From positions 186,001 through 250,000 of the forward strand of contig JBCBKO010000003.1 in NCBI GenBank assembly GCA_038521865.1: a stretch of 64,000 nt of DNA, given 5' to 3'. The position numbers were made by a program, and so were the translations under genes. Below are positions 16,754 to 25,481 of the stretch, piece by piece; the first letter of the stretch is position 1, and each line of letters opens with the position of its first letter. The stretch comes from CALBPI01 sp038521865. Its GTDB lineage: Bacteria > Pseudomonadota > Gammaproteobacteria > Steroidobacterales > Woeseiaceae. The notes beneath the pieces are model-generated. The model worked only from the letters and a program-made list of their open reading frames with translations. It was not told where the DNA came from and searched no databases.

Positions 16754-18165
16754 TTCGATTCCTGGCTTTGCAACACGCGCAGCACCTCATCGAGCGTCGC
16801 TTTCGCATCACCGAACAGCATGCGCGTGTTGTCCTTGAAGAACAGCGGGTTCTGAACGCCGGCATATCCCGTCGCCATACTCCGCTTGAGCACAATAGTG
16901 GTGTCGCCTTTCCAGACTTCAAGCACCGGCATACCCGCAATCGGACTGTCGGGCTCATCTTGAGCCGACGGATTCACGATGTCGTTGGCGCCGATCACCA
17001 CCGTGACGTCCACTTCCGGAAAGTCTTCGTTGATCTCTTCCATCTCGAATACAATGTCGTAAGGCACGCGCGCCTCGGCGAGCAATACGTTCATATGCCC
17101 AGGCATCCGTCCTGCGACCGGGTGAATCGCAAACTGCACGTCTATCTTGCGATCACGCAAACTGCGAGTAATCTCATTGACCGTGTGCTGCGCCTGCGCC
17201 ACCGCCATGCCGTAGCCCGGCACGATGACGACCTTCTTAGCATTCAGCAACATGTCTGCAACCTCTTCGGATTGCACTGCAACGACCTCGCCCTGCTCGC
17301 CTTCGGCCGCACCGCCACCACCGCCGCCCGAAGTGGTGCCGAATCCACCCGCGATGACCGAGATGAAACTGCGGTTCATTGCACGGCACATGATGTAGGA
17401 GAGAATTGCGCCGCTGCTGCCAACCAACGCGCCGGTCACAATCAACAAATCATTGCTGAGCATGAAACCGGTCGCCGATGCCGCCCAGCCTGAATAGCTG
17501 TTGAGCATAGAAACGACTACGGGCATATCGGCGCCGCCGATCGCAGCCACCATGTGCACACCAAACGCAAGCGCGACCAACGTCATCAGGAATAGCGGGA
17601 AGAACCCACCGCCGTCAGCGGCTTGTCCTACGAAAATCGTGCCGAGCCAGATTGCAATCAAACCCATACCAAGGTTCAGGAAATGCCGCGCCGGTAGCAG
17701 CGTCGGATTACCGCCGATCCGCCCGGACAGCTTGCCGAAGGCGATGACTGAACCTGAGAACGTCAACGCACCGATAAGGATGCCCACGTAAATCTCGACG
17801 TCGTGGATCGTCTTCTCGATGCCGTAGAACGACTGCGTGTGATCCAGAAAAGTCGCGTAGCCGACAAGCACTGCGGCAAGACCAACAAGACTGTGCAGAA
17901 TTGCAACCAGTTCTGGCATCTGTGTCATTTGTACGGTGCGCGCCAGACGAATCCCGATCACGGCGCCCGCAACCAGCGACACCACCAGGAAGAAATAATT
18001 GCCAGAGACAACACCAAAGATGGTCGCGAACAAGGCAAGGCCCATTCCGATCATTCCGTACAGGTTGCCGCGTCTTGCCGTTTCCTGATTGCTGAGTCCA
18101 CCCAGTGCGAGGATGAACAAGATGGTCGAGACGATGTAGGCCGCCTGGATAAATCCTTCACTCAT
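16750..18165 (-). CDS. pntB: NAD(P) transhydrogenase subunit beta
   Basis: A 471-residue inner-membrane protein: about nine hydrophobic segments in the first ~265 residues, then a Gly-rich linker (GGGGGGAAEGEQ) and the NADP(H)-binding domain III. Domain III carries VPGYGMAVAQAQHTV, HPVAGRMPGHMNVLLAEA, and GANDIVNPSAQ, all family marks. With PntA it drives proton-linked reduction of NADP by NADH. ATG 18165 with GGAG 8 bases upstream is preferred over TTG 18171. It is 18 bases after pntA and overlaps trxB. Confidence 0.96.
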   Translation of the reverse strand: MSEGFIQAAYIVSTILFILALGGLSNQETARRGNLYGMIGMGLALFATIFGVVSGNYFFLVVSLVAGAVIGIRLARTVQMTQMPELVAILHSLVGLAAVLVGYATFLDHTQSFYGIEKTIHDVEIYVGILIGALTFSGSVIAFGKLSGRIGGNPTLLPARHFLNLGMGLIAIWLGTIFVGQAADGGGFFPLFLMTLVALAFGVHMVAAIGGADMPVVVSMLNSYSGWAASATGFMLSNDLLIVTGALVGSSGAILSYIMCRAMNRSFISVIAGGFGTTSGGGGGGAAEGEQGEVVAVQSEEVADMLLNAKKVVIVPGYGMAVAQAQHTVNEITRSLRDRKIDVQFAIHPVAGRMPGHMNVLLAEARVPYDIVFEMEEINEDFPEVDVTVVIGANDIVNPSAQDEPDSPIAGMPVLEVWKGDTTIVLKRSMATGYAGVQNPLFFKDNTRMLFGDAKATLDEVLRVLQSQESK

Positions 18166-18183
18166 TACCAATTCTCCGACGGA

Positions 18184-19752
18184 CTACTTGCGGAACATCG
18201 CCAGCATGCGTTGCGTTACCGCAAAGCCGCCGAAGATGTTGATGCTCGTGATGAGCAAGGCCAAAACCGCGAGTGCGGATACAATGAAACTGCCACTCGA
18301 TATCTGCAGTAACGCACCGATCACGATGATGCTGGAAATCGCGTTAGTCACACTCATCAAAGGCGTGTGCAACGAAGCCGTGACGTTCCAGATGACCATG
18401 TAGCCAACAAAACACGCGAGCACGAACACGGTCAGATGCGCCATGAACGACGGCGGTGCGACATTCCCAAGCGCCAGTAGCGCCACCGCACCCAATGCCA
18501 TCCCGATCGACGTCGCGATCCAGCCTGGCTTGGATGCGACAGCCGCCTCCGCGACCGCCTCCGGTGTGGGTGTTGCAGGGGCCGCCTTCGGTGCGGCCGA
18601 CAGTTTCGGTGCAGGCGGCGGGAACGTGATCTCACCGGCATTGACCGCCGTCGCGCCACGTATCACCTCGTCCTCCATGTCGATGACGATGTTGCCGTCT
18701 TTCTCCGGGGTCAGGTCGGTCAACAGGTGGCGAAGATTCGTGGCGTACAGTTGGCTCGACTGAGCTGCGAGTCGGCTCGGCAGATCGGTATAACCGATGA
18801 TGGACACACCGTGCCGAACGGCCACCTCGCCGGGCTCCGTGAGCTCGCAGTTACCGCCTTGCTCAGCGGCGAGATCAACAATGACGCTACCCTGCTTCAT
18901 CGACTCGACCATCGCCTCGGTGATCAACTTCGGTGCAGGCTTACCCGGGATCAATGCCGTTGTGATGATGATGTCGACTTCCTTCGCCTGTTCGGCAAAC
19001 AGCGCCATTTCCGCATCGATGAACGCCTTGCTCATCGTTTTGGCATAGCCACCCTCGCCGGCGCCATCTTCGTCGTCTTCGAAATCGAGCATGAGGAATT
19101 CCGCATCCATGCTCTCGACCTGCTCCTTGACCTCGGGACGCGTGTCAAAAGCGCGAACAATGGCACCCATGCTCTTCGCAGTGCCGATCGCCGACAAACC
19201 GGCGACGCCCGCACCAATCACAAGCACCTTGGCCGGTGGAATGCGTCCGGCCGCGGTAATCTGGCCCGTGAAAAATCTGCCGAAGTGCTGTGCCGCCTCA
19301 ATAATTGCGCGGTAGCCGCCAATGTTCGCCATCGAGCTCAGCGCGTCCATCTTCTGCGCTCGTGAGATTCTCGGCACCATATCCATCGCCAGGGCATTCA
19401 CACGCCGCTCCGACAATGCTTCTAGGAGATCAGAATTCTGGCCAGGCCACAGGAAGCCGATCAACGTCTGGCCCTCGCGCAACAGGTCTATCTCGTCCTG
19501 CTTCAATTCGGGGTGATGTTCGGGCTGGCGTACCTTCAACACAATGTCCGCCGCGTCGTAGACCGCCTTCGGGCCCTCGACAACCTCGGCGCCCGCATCG
19601 CGATATGCCTCGTCCAGGTAGGACGCTCTCGTACCGGCACCGGCTTCGATAATGACTTCAAATCCGAGCTTCACGACTGCACCGACGACTTCGGGCGTCA
19701 TCGCAACGCGTTGCTCGTTCACGTGGACCTCGGTAGGGACACCGATCTTCAT
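18184..19752 (-). CDS. pntA: NAD(P) transhydrogenase subunit alpha
   Basis: A 522-residue alpha subunit carrying the NAD(H)-binding domain I (about residues 1-380) and a C-terminal membrane part with about four helices. Domain I shows KIGVPTEVHVNEQRVAMTPE at the start, VLVIGAGVAGLSAIGTAKSMGA for the Rossmann fold, and KEVDIIITTALIPGKPAP. The alanine/proline-rich stretch (near 385-420) is the usual linker. The single chain corresponds to the E. coli arrangement rather than the split PntAA/PntAB form. The start is the second of two close ATGs (19752), 6 bases after GGAG; ATG 19758 abuts that site. An upstream in-frame extension is not protein-like. First gene of pntA-pntB-trxB. Confidence 0.95.
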   Translation of the reverse strand: MKIGVPTEVHVNEQRVAMTPEVVGAVVKLGFEVIIEAGAGTRASYLDEAYRDAGAEVVEGPKAVYDAADIVLKVRQPEHHPELKQDEIDLLREGQTLIGFLWPGQNSDLLEALSERRVNALAMDMVPRISRAQKMDALSSMANIGGYRAIIEAAQHFGRFFTGQITAAGRIPPAKVLVIGAGVAGLSAIGTAKSMGAIVRAFDTRPEVKEQVESMDAEFLMLDFEDDEDGAGEGGYAKTMSKAFIDAEMALFAEQAKEVDIIITTALIPGKPAPKLITEAMVESMKQGSVIVDLAAEQGGNCELTEPGEVAVRHGVSIIGYTDLPSRLAAQSSQLYATNLRHLLTDLTPEKDGNIVIDMEDEVIRGATAVNAGEITFPPPAPKLSAAPKAAPATPTPEAVAEAAVASKPGWIATSIGMALGAVALLALGNVAPPSFMAHLTVFVLACFVGYMVIWNVTASLHTPLMSVTNAISSIIVIGALLQISSGSFIVSALAVLALLITSINIFGGFAVTQRMLAMFRK

Positions 19753-19890
19753 GGACATCTCCAATAAATTCAGCCGGTTGGCCAAAAACGCCGGCTTCGG
19801 GCGGAATGTTCGCGGCCAGCAGTATCCAAAGTTGAACGCCTGCGCGCAACATCGGCGCCCCAACGTTGCAACATCTTTGTCCAGCGCATT

Positions 19891-19899
19891 TGTTATGAT
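19891..19899 (+). promoter_or_regulatory. Candidate extended -10 promoter for the YceI operon
   Basis: TGTTATGAT fits an extended -10 element (TGn followed by TATGAT). It lies 55 bases before the YceI start, leaving a short leader that contains AAAGGATGG. No convincing -35 hexamer is at the right distance, as expected for extended -10 promoters. The 202-base gap also separates the divergent pntA. Confidence 0.4.
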
Positions 19900-19954
19900 T
19901 CCGCTCCGGGGACGGTCATATCCTGTTATTGACCCTGACAAAGGATGGTAAACC

Positions 19955-20551
19955 ATGAAAGCGATCAACCGATTGCTCGTTGCGGCCACAGCCGCGTTTA
20001 CGCTAACGACCACGGCCTCAGCCGGCATCGGCGATGTGCCCTCCGGCGAGTACCAGCTGGAGAAAACACACGCCTACCTGACCTTCAGCTACCTGCACCT
20101 CGGATTCTCGCGACCGGTCGTCGGTTTCAGTGACTTCGACGTCTCGTTGAACCTCAACCAGGACGATGTGACCGCCAGTAAGCTTATGGTCTCGATCAAT
20201 CCGGCCAGCATCGATTCTGGTGTGGAGAAATTCGACGATCACCTGAAGAGTGACGATTTCTTTGATATCGCTGCCCATTCGGATATCAGCTTCACCGCTA
20301 CCGGCATCGAGATGACCGGTGAGAACACGATGACCATCACCGGCGACCTGACGATGAAAGGCATCACCAAGCCAATCACGCTCGATGCCACGGTCAACAA
20401 GGCAGCCAACCACCCGATGCGCAAGACGCCGACCATTGGTATCTCAGCATCTGGAAAACTGATGCGTTCGGACTGGGATCTGGGTCGCTACGCGCCGAAT
20501 GTCGGCGACGAAGTGACGTTGAATATCCAGGTCGAGCTGATCAAGTCCTGA
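19955..20551 (+). CDS. Periplasmic YceI-family protein
   Basis: A 198-residue exported lipocalin-like protein. The signal peptide runs to about Ala23 (TTTASA). The mature part has the YceI landmarks YQLEKTHAYLTFSYLHLGFS, DDHLKSDDFFD, and MTITGDLTMKGITKPITL. YceI relatives bind polyisoprenoid chains or quinone-like molecules in the periplasm. It is followed after 31 bases by a cytochrome b561-YceI fusion, the common pairing in which b561 may pass electrons to an isoprenoid-bound partner. AAGGATGG supports the ATG at 19955. Confidence 0.92.
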   Translation: MKAINRLLVAATAAFTLTTTASAGIGDVPSGEYQLEKTHAYLTFSYLHLGFSRPVVGFSDFDVSLNLNQDDVTASKLMVSINPASIDSGVEKFDDHLKSDDFFDIAAHSDISFTATGIEMTGENTMTITGDLTMKGITKPITLDATVNKAANHPMRKTPTIGISASGKLMRSDWDLGRYAPNVGDEVTLNIQVELIKS

Positions 20552-20582
20552 TCATTTTGTTCGATCTGTTGCGAGACCTCGT

Positions 20583-21779
20583 GTGAGCGGGACCACGTCG
20601 GCTCGCAAACCTGTCTACAGCCGCACCGCCCAGTACTTGCACTGGGCGGTTGCGGCCATGATCGTTTTGCAGTTTGTGCTGATCGAAATTGCCGAAGGCA
20701 CGAGCAGCCGGATTGCGGTGCTTGGCTTATTCGCCAACCACAAGTCCGTGGGCATGACCATCCTGATGCTGGCCGTTCTGCGACTGGGCTGGCGGCTCGC
20801 TAACCGGCCACCGAAGTTACCCGCCGAGATGCCGGCGTGGCAGGTTCAGGTATCCGCACTGACCCATTGGGCGCTTTACGCCTTTCTGTTTGCAATGCCG
20901 ATCAGCGGCTGGCTCATGTCTTCTGCAGCGAATTACAGCGTGAGCTGGTTTGGATTGTTCACCTGGCCGGATCTCGTATCCCCCGATGAAGGTCTTAAGG
21001 AAACACTCAAGACGATTCATGACCTGCTCGGCAAGGCGCTGTTCGTTTTTGCGCTGCTACACGTGCTCGCGGCCTGTAAACACCACTTCCTCGACAAGGA
21101 TGACGTCTTGAAAAGAATGTCCGCGGCCGTGCCGCTCGTTTTGTTTGGCCTCATCATCGCCGGCGGAACCTGGGCGCTGGGCAGTGTTGGCCAGTCTTCT
21201 GAGTCTGCCAACGCAACCGATTCCGGTACGGCAGCGCAGACACAGCCAGCCATCACTGACGCGGTCGCCGAGGGCAGTGATCTGCCGTTGTGGCGGATCG
21301 ATTTCAATACGAGCTTCATTGAGTTCACCGCGACGCAGGCGGGTGCGCCGTTTACCGGCGAATGGGCCGACTGGCAGGCGAAGATGCGATTCGACGAGCA
21401 AGACCTCGCGAATAGCCAGTTCGACGTGATGATCGCTACCAGCGGCGTCAGTACAGATGACACAGAACGAGATGAGACGCTGCAGGACAGTGATTTTTTC
21501 GACACGGAAAACCATCCGACAGTGCGGTTCCTGACCAGTGAGATCACAAAAACCGATGATGGCTATCTCGCGCAAGCGACACTGACCGTTAAAGGCACCG
21601 CCTACCCGGTCGAGTTTCTTTTTGACGTTGCAGTGGATGGTGAGACGCGTGTGTTGTCAGGCGAAGCACGACTGGATCGACTCGCGTTGGGCCTCGGTCT
21701 CGGCGAATGGGCCGATACGGAATGGGTGGGACAGTATGTCGATGTTCTCGTCGGCGTCTCCGCAGTGGTGTCCGACTAA
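20583..21779 (+). CDS. Cytochrome b561-YceI fusion protein
   Basis: A 398-residue fusion. Residues about 10-205 form a di-haem cytochrome b561 membrane domain with about five hydrophobic segments; likely haem-ligand histidines are His20 (YLHWAV), His53 (ANHKSVG), His95 (LTHWALY) and the HVLAACKHH cluster near 160-167. After a Ser/Thr/Ala-rich linker (205-230), residues about 232-398 form a periplasmic YceI domain with DFNTSFIEFTATQAG, LQDSDFFDTENHPTVRF and TLTVKGTAYPVEF. It therefore joins an electron carrier and an isoprenoid-binding module in one chain. The start is GTG 20583. It follows the free YceI gene by 31 bases. Confidence 0.9.
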   Translation: MSGTTSARKPVYSRTAQYLHWAVAAMIVLQFVLIEIAEGTSSRIAVLGLFANHKSVGMTILMLAVLRLGWRLANRPPKLPAEMPAWQVQVSALTHWALYAFLFAMPISGWLMSSAANYSVSWFGLFTWPDLVSPDEGLKETLKTIHDLLGKALFVFALLHVLAACKHHFLDKDDVLKRMSAAVPLVLFGLIIAGGTWALGSVGQSSESANATDSGTAAQTQPAITDAVAEGSDLPLWRIDFNTSFIEFTATQAGAPFTGEWADWQAKMRFDEQDLANSQFDVMIATSGVSTDDTERDETLQDSDFFDTENHPTVRFLTSEITKTDDGYLAQATLTVKGTAYPVEFLFDVAVDGETRVLSGEARLDRLALGLGLGEWADTEWVGQYVDVLVGVSAVVSD

Positions 21780-21866
21780 CCTGGCCGAACGGAAGATTAT
21801 GTCAGCGCTGCCGTGATCCGAGCGCTGAAATCGCTTATACTGTTACATCGGAAACCACCCGGGCGC

Positions 21867-21880
21867 GTTGTGATCACAAC
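21867..21880. promoter_or_regulatory. Perfect 14-bp palindrome before the bkd operon
   Basis: GTTGTGATCACAAC is its own reverse complement. It sits 47 bases before the bkdA1 ATG, and a TATACT element (21836-21841) that could serve as a -10 lies just upstream of it. This placement fits a repressor or Lrp-type operator in the leader of bkdA1-bkdA2-bkdB. It resembles a CRP half-site pair (TGTGA/TCACA) without the 6-base spacer, so canonical CRP binding is unlikely. Confidence 0.5.
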
Positions 21881-21927
21881 ATGGGGAGCTCGGGCGCCCA
21901 ATGCCGATCTGATTTGGAGTGCAACCG

Positions 21928-23175
21928 ATGGGAAGCAAGCAATCCCGCCTGCACGTGCCACAGGCACCTGCACGCCCCGGTGAGACACCGGACTTCTCCT
22001 ACTTAAAACTGTCTGCGGCGGGAGAGATCCCGCGACCTGATGCCAATGCGAAGGTCTCTGAGACCGCCTACCTGGCCGACGGCCTCGTGCGCGTTCTTGA
22101 CGATGCTGCGGTTGCGCAGGGTCCCTGGGACCCACATCTGGATGCCAAGGACCTGCAGATCGGGTTACGGCACATGGTGCAGACCCGAATCTTTGACGAC
22201 CGGATGCAGCGCGTACAACGCCAGGGCAAGATTTCGTTCTATGTGAAATCGACCGGCGAAGAAGCTGTGTCCGTGGCTCAGGCGATGGCGCTGCGGCCCG
22301 GCGATATGTTGTTCCCGAGTTACCGCAACCAGGGGCTGTTCATTGTTCGCGGCTCCAGCCTGACCGACCTCATGTCGCAGTGCTTGTCGAACACTCGAGA
22401 CATGTGCAAAGGCCGTCAGCTTCCGGTGATGTATCACACGGCGCGCGACAACATATTCTCGATCTCGGGCAACCTCGGCACGCAGTATCCGCAGGCCGTG
22501 GGCTGGGCGATGGCATCCGCGATCAAAGGCGAAGACCATATCGCGGCAGCGTGGATCGGCGACGGAACCGCGGCTGAAGCGGACTTTCACCACGCAGTCA
22601 CCTTCGCCTCGGTATATCAGGCGCCGGTCATCCTGAATGTTGTCAACAACCAGTACGCGATCTCGACCTTCCAGGCATTCGCCGGCGGCGAGCAACAGAC
22701 GTTCGCGGCGCGCGGCCCGGGTAACGGCATTGTGGGCTTGCGAGTGGACGGAAACGATTTCCTGGCGGTCTATTCAGCCACCCAATGGGCGGCTGAACGC
22801 GCCCGGAAAGGTGCTGGACCGACGTTGATGGAATTGGTGACTTATCGCGCCGGAGCGCACTCCACCAGCGATGACCCCTCGCGCTACCGACCGAAAGAAG
22901 AGTGGGATGAGTTCCCACTAGGCGATCCGATCGAACGTCTGAAACGCTACCTGATCGAACAAGGCGCGTGGTCCGAGGAACGACACACGGCACTCGAAGA
23001 GGAAATGACCGATCACGTCAATGCCTGCTGGAAGGAGGCGACGAGTTACGGGACTCTCAACGAGGGACCTCACCTTGACGCATCGCTGATGTTCGAGGAC
23101 ATCTTCAAAGAGATGCCGAAAAACCTCCGGGCACAGCGCGAGGCGTGGCGTGCCGAGCGCGAGCAGGGGGACTGA
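21928..23175 (+). CDS. bkdA1: Branched-chain 2-oxo acid dehydrogenase E1 alpha subunit
   Basis: A 415-residue thiamine-diphosphate-dependent E1 alpha subunit. The N-terminal extension GETPDFSYLKLSAAGEIPRP is typical of branched-chain E1 alpha and not of pyruvate E1. The cofactor region reads WIGDGTAAEADFHHAV, ending in NVVNNQYAIS. HSTSDDPSRYRP carries the phosphorylation-loop-type sequence. ATG 21928 with TTTGGAG upstream is preferred to GTG 21919. The enzyme decarboxylates 2-oxo acids from Leu, Ile and Val. It is the first gene of a three-gene operon, 3 bases from bkdA2. Confidence 0.95.
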   Translation: MGSKQSRLHVPQAPARPGETPDFSYLKLSAAGEIPRPDANAKVSETAYLADGLVRVLDDAAVAQGPWDPHLDAKDLQIGLRHMVQTRIFDDRMQRVQRQGKISFYVKSTGEEAVSVAQAMALRPGDMLFPSYRNQGLFIVRGSSLTDLMSQCLSNTRDMCKGRQLPVMYHTARDNIFSISGNLGTQYPQAVGWAMASAIKGEDHIAAAWIGDGTAAEADFHHAVTFASVYQAPVILNVVNNQYAISTFQAFAGGEQQTFAARGPGNGIVGLRVDGNDFLAVYSATQWAAERARKGAGPTLMELVTYRAGAHSTSDDPSRYRPKEEWDEFPLGDPIERLKRYLIEQGAWSEERHTALEEEMTDHVNACWKEATSYGTLNEGPHLDASLMFEDIFKEMPKNLRAQREAWRAEREQGD

Positions 23176-23178
23176 TCC

Positions 23179-24192
23179 ATGGCCAAGATGAACATGATCC
23201 AGGCTCTGAATTCCGCGATGGACATCGCCATGGATCGCGATCCAAACGTGGTCGTCATGGGCGAAGACGTAGGCTACTTTGGCGGCGTCTTCCGGTGCAC
23301 GGAAGGCCTGCAACGCAAGTATGGCGAACACCGCTGCATTGATACCCCTATCGCCGAGGGCGGCATCGTCGGTACCGCTATCGGAATGGCGGTGAACGGT
23401 TTGCGGCCCGTCGCCGAAATCCAGTTCGCCGACTACATCTACCCTGGCTTTGACCAGATCGTCAGCGAGCTCGCGCGCATCCGGTACCGCAGCGCGGGCG
23501 ACTTCTCTGCACCGGTCACAATTCGAACGCCATGTGGCGGCGGTATTCGAGGCGGACAAACGCACTCGCAAAGCCCCGAGGGGATTTTTGCGCATGTCAG
23601 TGGAATTCAGGTCGTCATGCCTTCGAACCCGTATGACGCGAAGGGACTGCTGCTCGCGAGTATCGAGAACGATGATCCGGTCGTATTCTTCGAACCCAAG
23701 CGAATTTACAACGGACCGTTCGACGGTGACCCGAACAAGCCGGCGGTGGGTTGGTCGTCACACCCGATGGGCGACGTCCCGAAGGACCACTACACGGTTC
23801 CGATTGGCCTTGCGAACGTCGTGGAATCGGGCTCGGACGTCACGATCGTGACCTATGGCACCATGGTGCACGTCGCGCAAGCCGCTGCCAAAGCGGAAAA
23901 CATCGATGCAGAGGTTGTCGATGTCCGATCGCTGCAGCCGCTCGATATCGACACGATCGCCGCATCGGTACAAAAAACAGGGCGCTGCATCATCGTGCAT
24001 GAAGCCACGCGTTTCTCAGGGTTTGGCGCCGAGCTGTCCGCCAGCATTCAGGAACACTGTTTCTACTCGCTGGAAGCACCGATCCTTCGCGTAACCGGCT
24101 GGGACACACCCTACCCTCACGCTTTTGAATGGGACTATTTCCCTGGTCAGAAGCGCGTGATCAACGCGCTGCAGCAGGTGCTGGAGGATTGA
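23179..24192 (+). CDS. bkdA2: Branched-chain 2-oxo acid dehydrogenase E1 beta subunit
   Basis: A 337-residue transketolase-like E1 beta subunit. MNMIQALNSAMDIAMDRD, VVVMGEDVGYFGGVFRCTEG, and EGGIVGTAIGMAVNGLRPVA are family blocks; QFADYIYPGFDQIVSELARI and TPCGGGIRGGQTHSQSPEG follow. Together with BkdA1 it forms the alpha2beta2 E1 component. It lies 3 bases after bkdA1 and 4 before bkdB. Confidence 0.96.
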   Translation: MAKMNMIQALNSAMDIAMDRDPNVVVMGEDVGYFGGVFRCTEGLQRKYGEHRCIDTPIAEGGIVGTAIGMAVNGLRPVAEIQFADYIYPGFDQIVSELARIRYRSAGDFSAPVTIRTPCGGGIRGGQTHSQSPEGIFAHVSGIQVVMPSNPYDAKGLLLASIENDDPVVFFEPKRIYNGPFDGDPNKPAVGWSSHPMGDVPKDHYTVPIGLANVVESGSDVTIVTYGTMVHVAQAAAKAENIDAEVVDVRSLQPLDIDTIAASVQKTGRCIIVHEATRFSGFGAELSASIQEHCFYSLEAPILRVTGWDTPYPHAFEWDYFPGQKRVINALQQVLED

Positions 24193-24196
24193 TTCT

Positions 24197-25423
24197 ATGA
24201 GCCAGTACGTATTCAAACTGCCGGATCTCGGCGAAGGCCTGGTCGAGGCCGAGATCGGAGAGTGGCACGTCAAGGTCGGCGATGTCGTCAAAGAAGACGA
24301 TGTCATCGTCGATATGATGACCGACAAGGCGGCGGTAGAGATACCGGCGCCGGTGAGCGGCCGCATCGCGTCGCTGCATGGCGAGCAGGGTGACATCGTT
24401 CCTGTCGGGACAAACCTGATCGTGTTTGATCTCGAGGGTGCCAGCGCACCGGCCACGCCAGAGCCAACGAAGGCAGATGACGAGCCGGTGAAGACGCAGC
24501 AGGCAGAGAAGCCAGCGCCAGCGGCGGAGAAGAAAGCCACTGGTCGAGTGCTCACCTCGCCCGCCGTGCGAGCGCGTGCACGAAAGGCAGGCGTGGACCT
24601 TGCGCTTGTGCCCGGCACCGGCGCTCGCGGGCGAATCCTCAAGAAAGACCTCGAAGCGTTCATTGCAAGCGGTGGCACGACACCGGTAGCGACAACACCG
24701 CAACTGGGTGCTTCCGCTGAGACCGATGCCGTGGAAGAGCACAAAGTGATCGGTGTTCGACGCGTTATTGCCCGCAAAATGAGCGAAAGCAAACGCAATA
24801 TCCCTCACTTTACGTACGTCGACGAGATCGACGTAACGCAGTTTGATGCGTTACGCCAGCACCTGAACGCACAACGCAAGGAAGGTCAGCCGAAACTGAC
24901 GTTCCTCCCGTTGTTGATCAAAGCGCTTGCCAAGACGCTCAAGGAATTCCCTCAATGCAACGCGACTTACGATGCGGAGCGGGAAGTCGTGATGCGACAC
25001 GCAGCGCTCAATGTAGGCATTGCCACGCAGACCAAGGACGGGCTCAAAGTACCTGTGGTGCGCCAGGCGCAGTCCAAAGATATCTGGAACCTCGCTACCG
25101 AAATTCTGGAACTGTCAGAGCTTGCGCGAAACGGCAAAGCCAAGAAAGATCAGCTCACGGGTAGCAGCATCACTATCACCAGTCTTGGCGCACTGGGCGG
25201 CATTGTCACCACGCCGGTGATCAATGCTCCCGAGGTCGGCATCATTGGTATTAACAAAGCGGTGCCGCGACCGGTTGTCGTCAATGGTGAAGTCGTAGTA
25301 CGGACGATGATGAACCTGTCCGTCTCGTTCGATCACCGCTTTGTCGACGGCTACGACGCGGCCGACATGGTCCGTGTGATCAAGGGTTATATCGAGCACC
25401 CCGCAACCATTTTCATGCCATAA
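24197..25423 (+). CDS. bkdB: Branched-chain 2-oxo acid dehydrogenase E2 (dihydrolipoyl acyltransferase)
   Basis: A 408-residue E2. The single lipoyl domain (1-80) carries the attachment Lys44 in MTDKAAVEIP. An Ala/Pro/Lys linker leads to the peripheral-subunit-binding domain (about 115-155, SPAVRARARKAGVDLALVPG). The acyltransferase core ends in SFDHRFVDGYDAADMV with the catalytic His. It passes the branched acyl group to CoA. No E3 (lpd) gene follows; dihydrolipoamide dehydrogenase must be supplied from elsewhere. A strong hairpin lies directly after the stop. Confidence 0.95.
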   Translation: MSQYVFKLPDLGEGLVEAEIGEWHVKVGDVVKEDDVIVDMMTDKAAVEIPAPVSGRIASLHGEQGDIVPVGTNLIVFDLEGASAPATPEPTKADDEPVKTQQAEKPAPAAEKKATGRVLTSPAVRARARKAGVDLALVPGTGARGRILKKDLEAFIASGGTTPVATTPQLGASAETDAVEEHKVIGVRRVIARKMSESKRNIPHFTYVDEIDVTQFDALRQHLNAQRKEGQPKLTFLPLLIKALAKTLKEFPQCNATYDAEREVVMRHAALNVGIATQTKDGLKVPVVRQAQSKDIWNLATEILELSELARNGKAKKDQLTGSSITITSLGALGGIVTTPVINAPEVGIIGINKAVPRPVVVNGEVVVRTMMNLSVSFDHRFVDGYDAADMVRVIKGYIEHPATIFMP

Positions 25424-25425
25424 AA

Positions 25426-25458
25426 AAAGCCCCACGTCGTCGAACGACGTGGGGCTTT
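25426..25458. terminator. Bidirectional terminator between bkdB and hppD
   Basis: A 14-bp stem (AAAGCCCCACGTCG / CGACGTGGGGCTTT) with a TCGAA loop begins right after the bkdB stop. A-run on the left and T-run on the right make it usable in both directions: it ends bkd on the plus strand and hppD on the minus strand, 23 bases after the hppD stop. Confidence 0.88.
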
Positions 25459-25481
25459 AGAGCGCTCAACGGCCTTGGGTT

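Noticed and set aside
16741..17493. A 250-codon plus-strand frame
   Set aside because: Opposite to pntB; very His/Arg-rich and without any recognisable domain.
18184..20028. A longer PntA with an additional 92 N-terminal residues
   Set aside because: The extra residues show no homology to the family and pass through the promoter of the YceI operon; a ribosome site marks ATG 19752.
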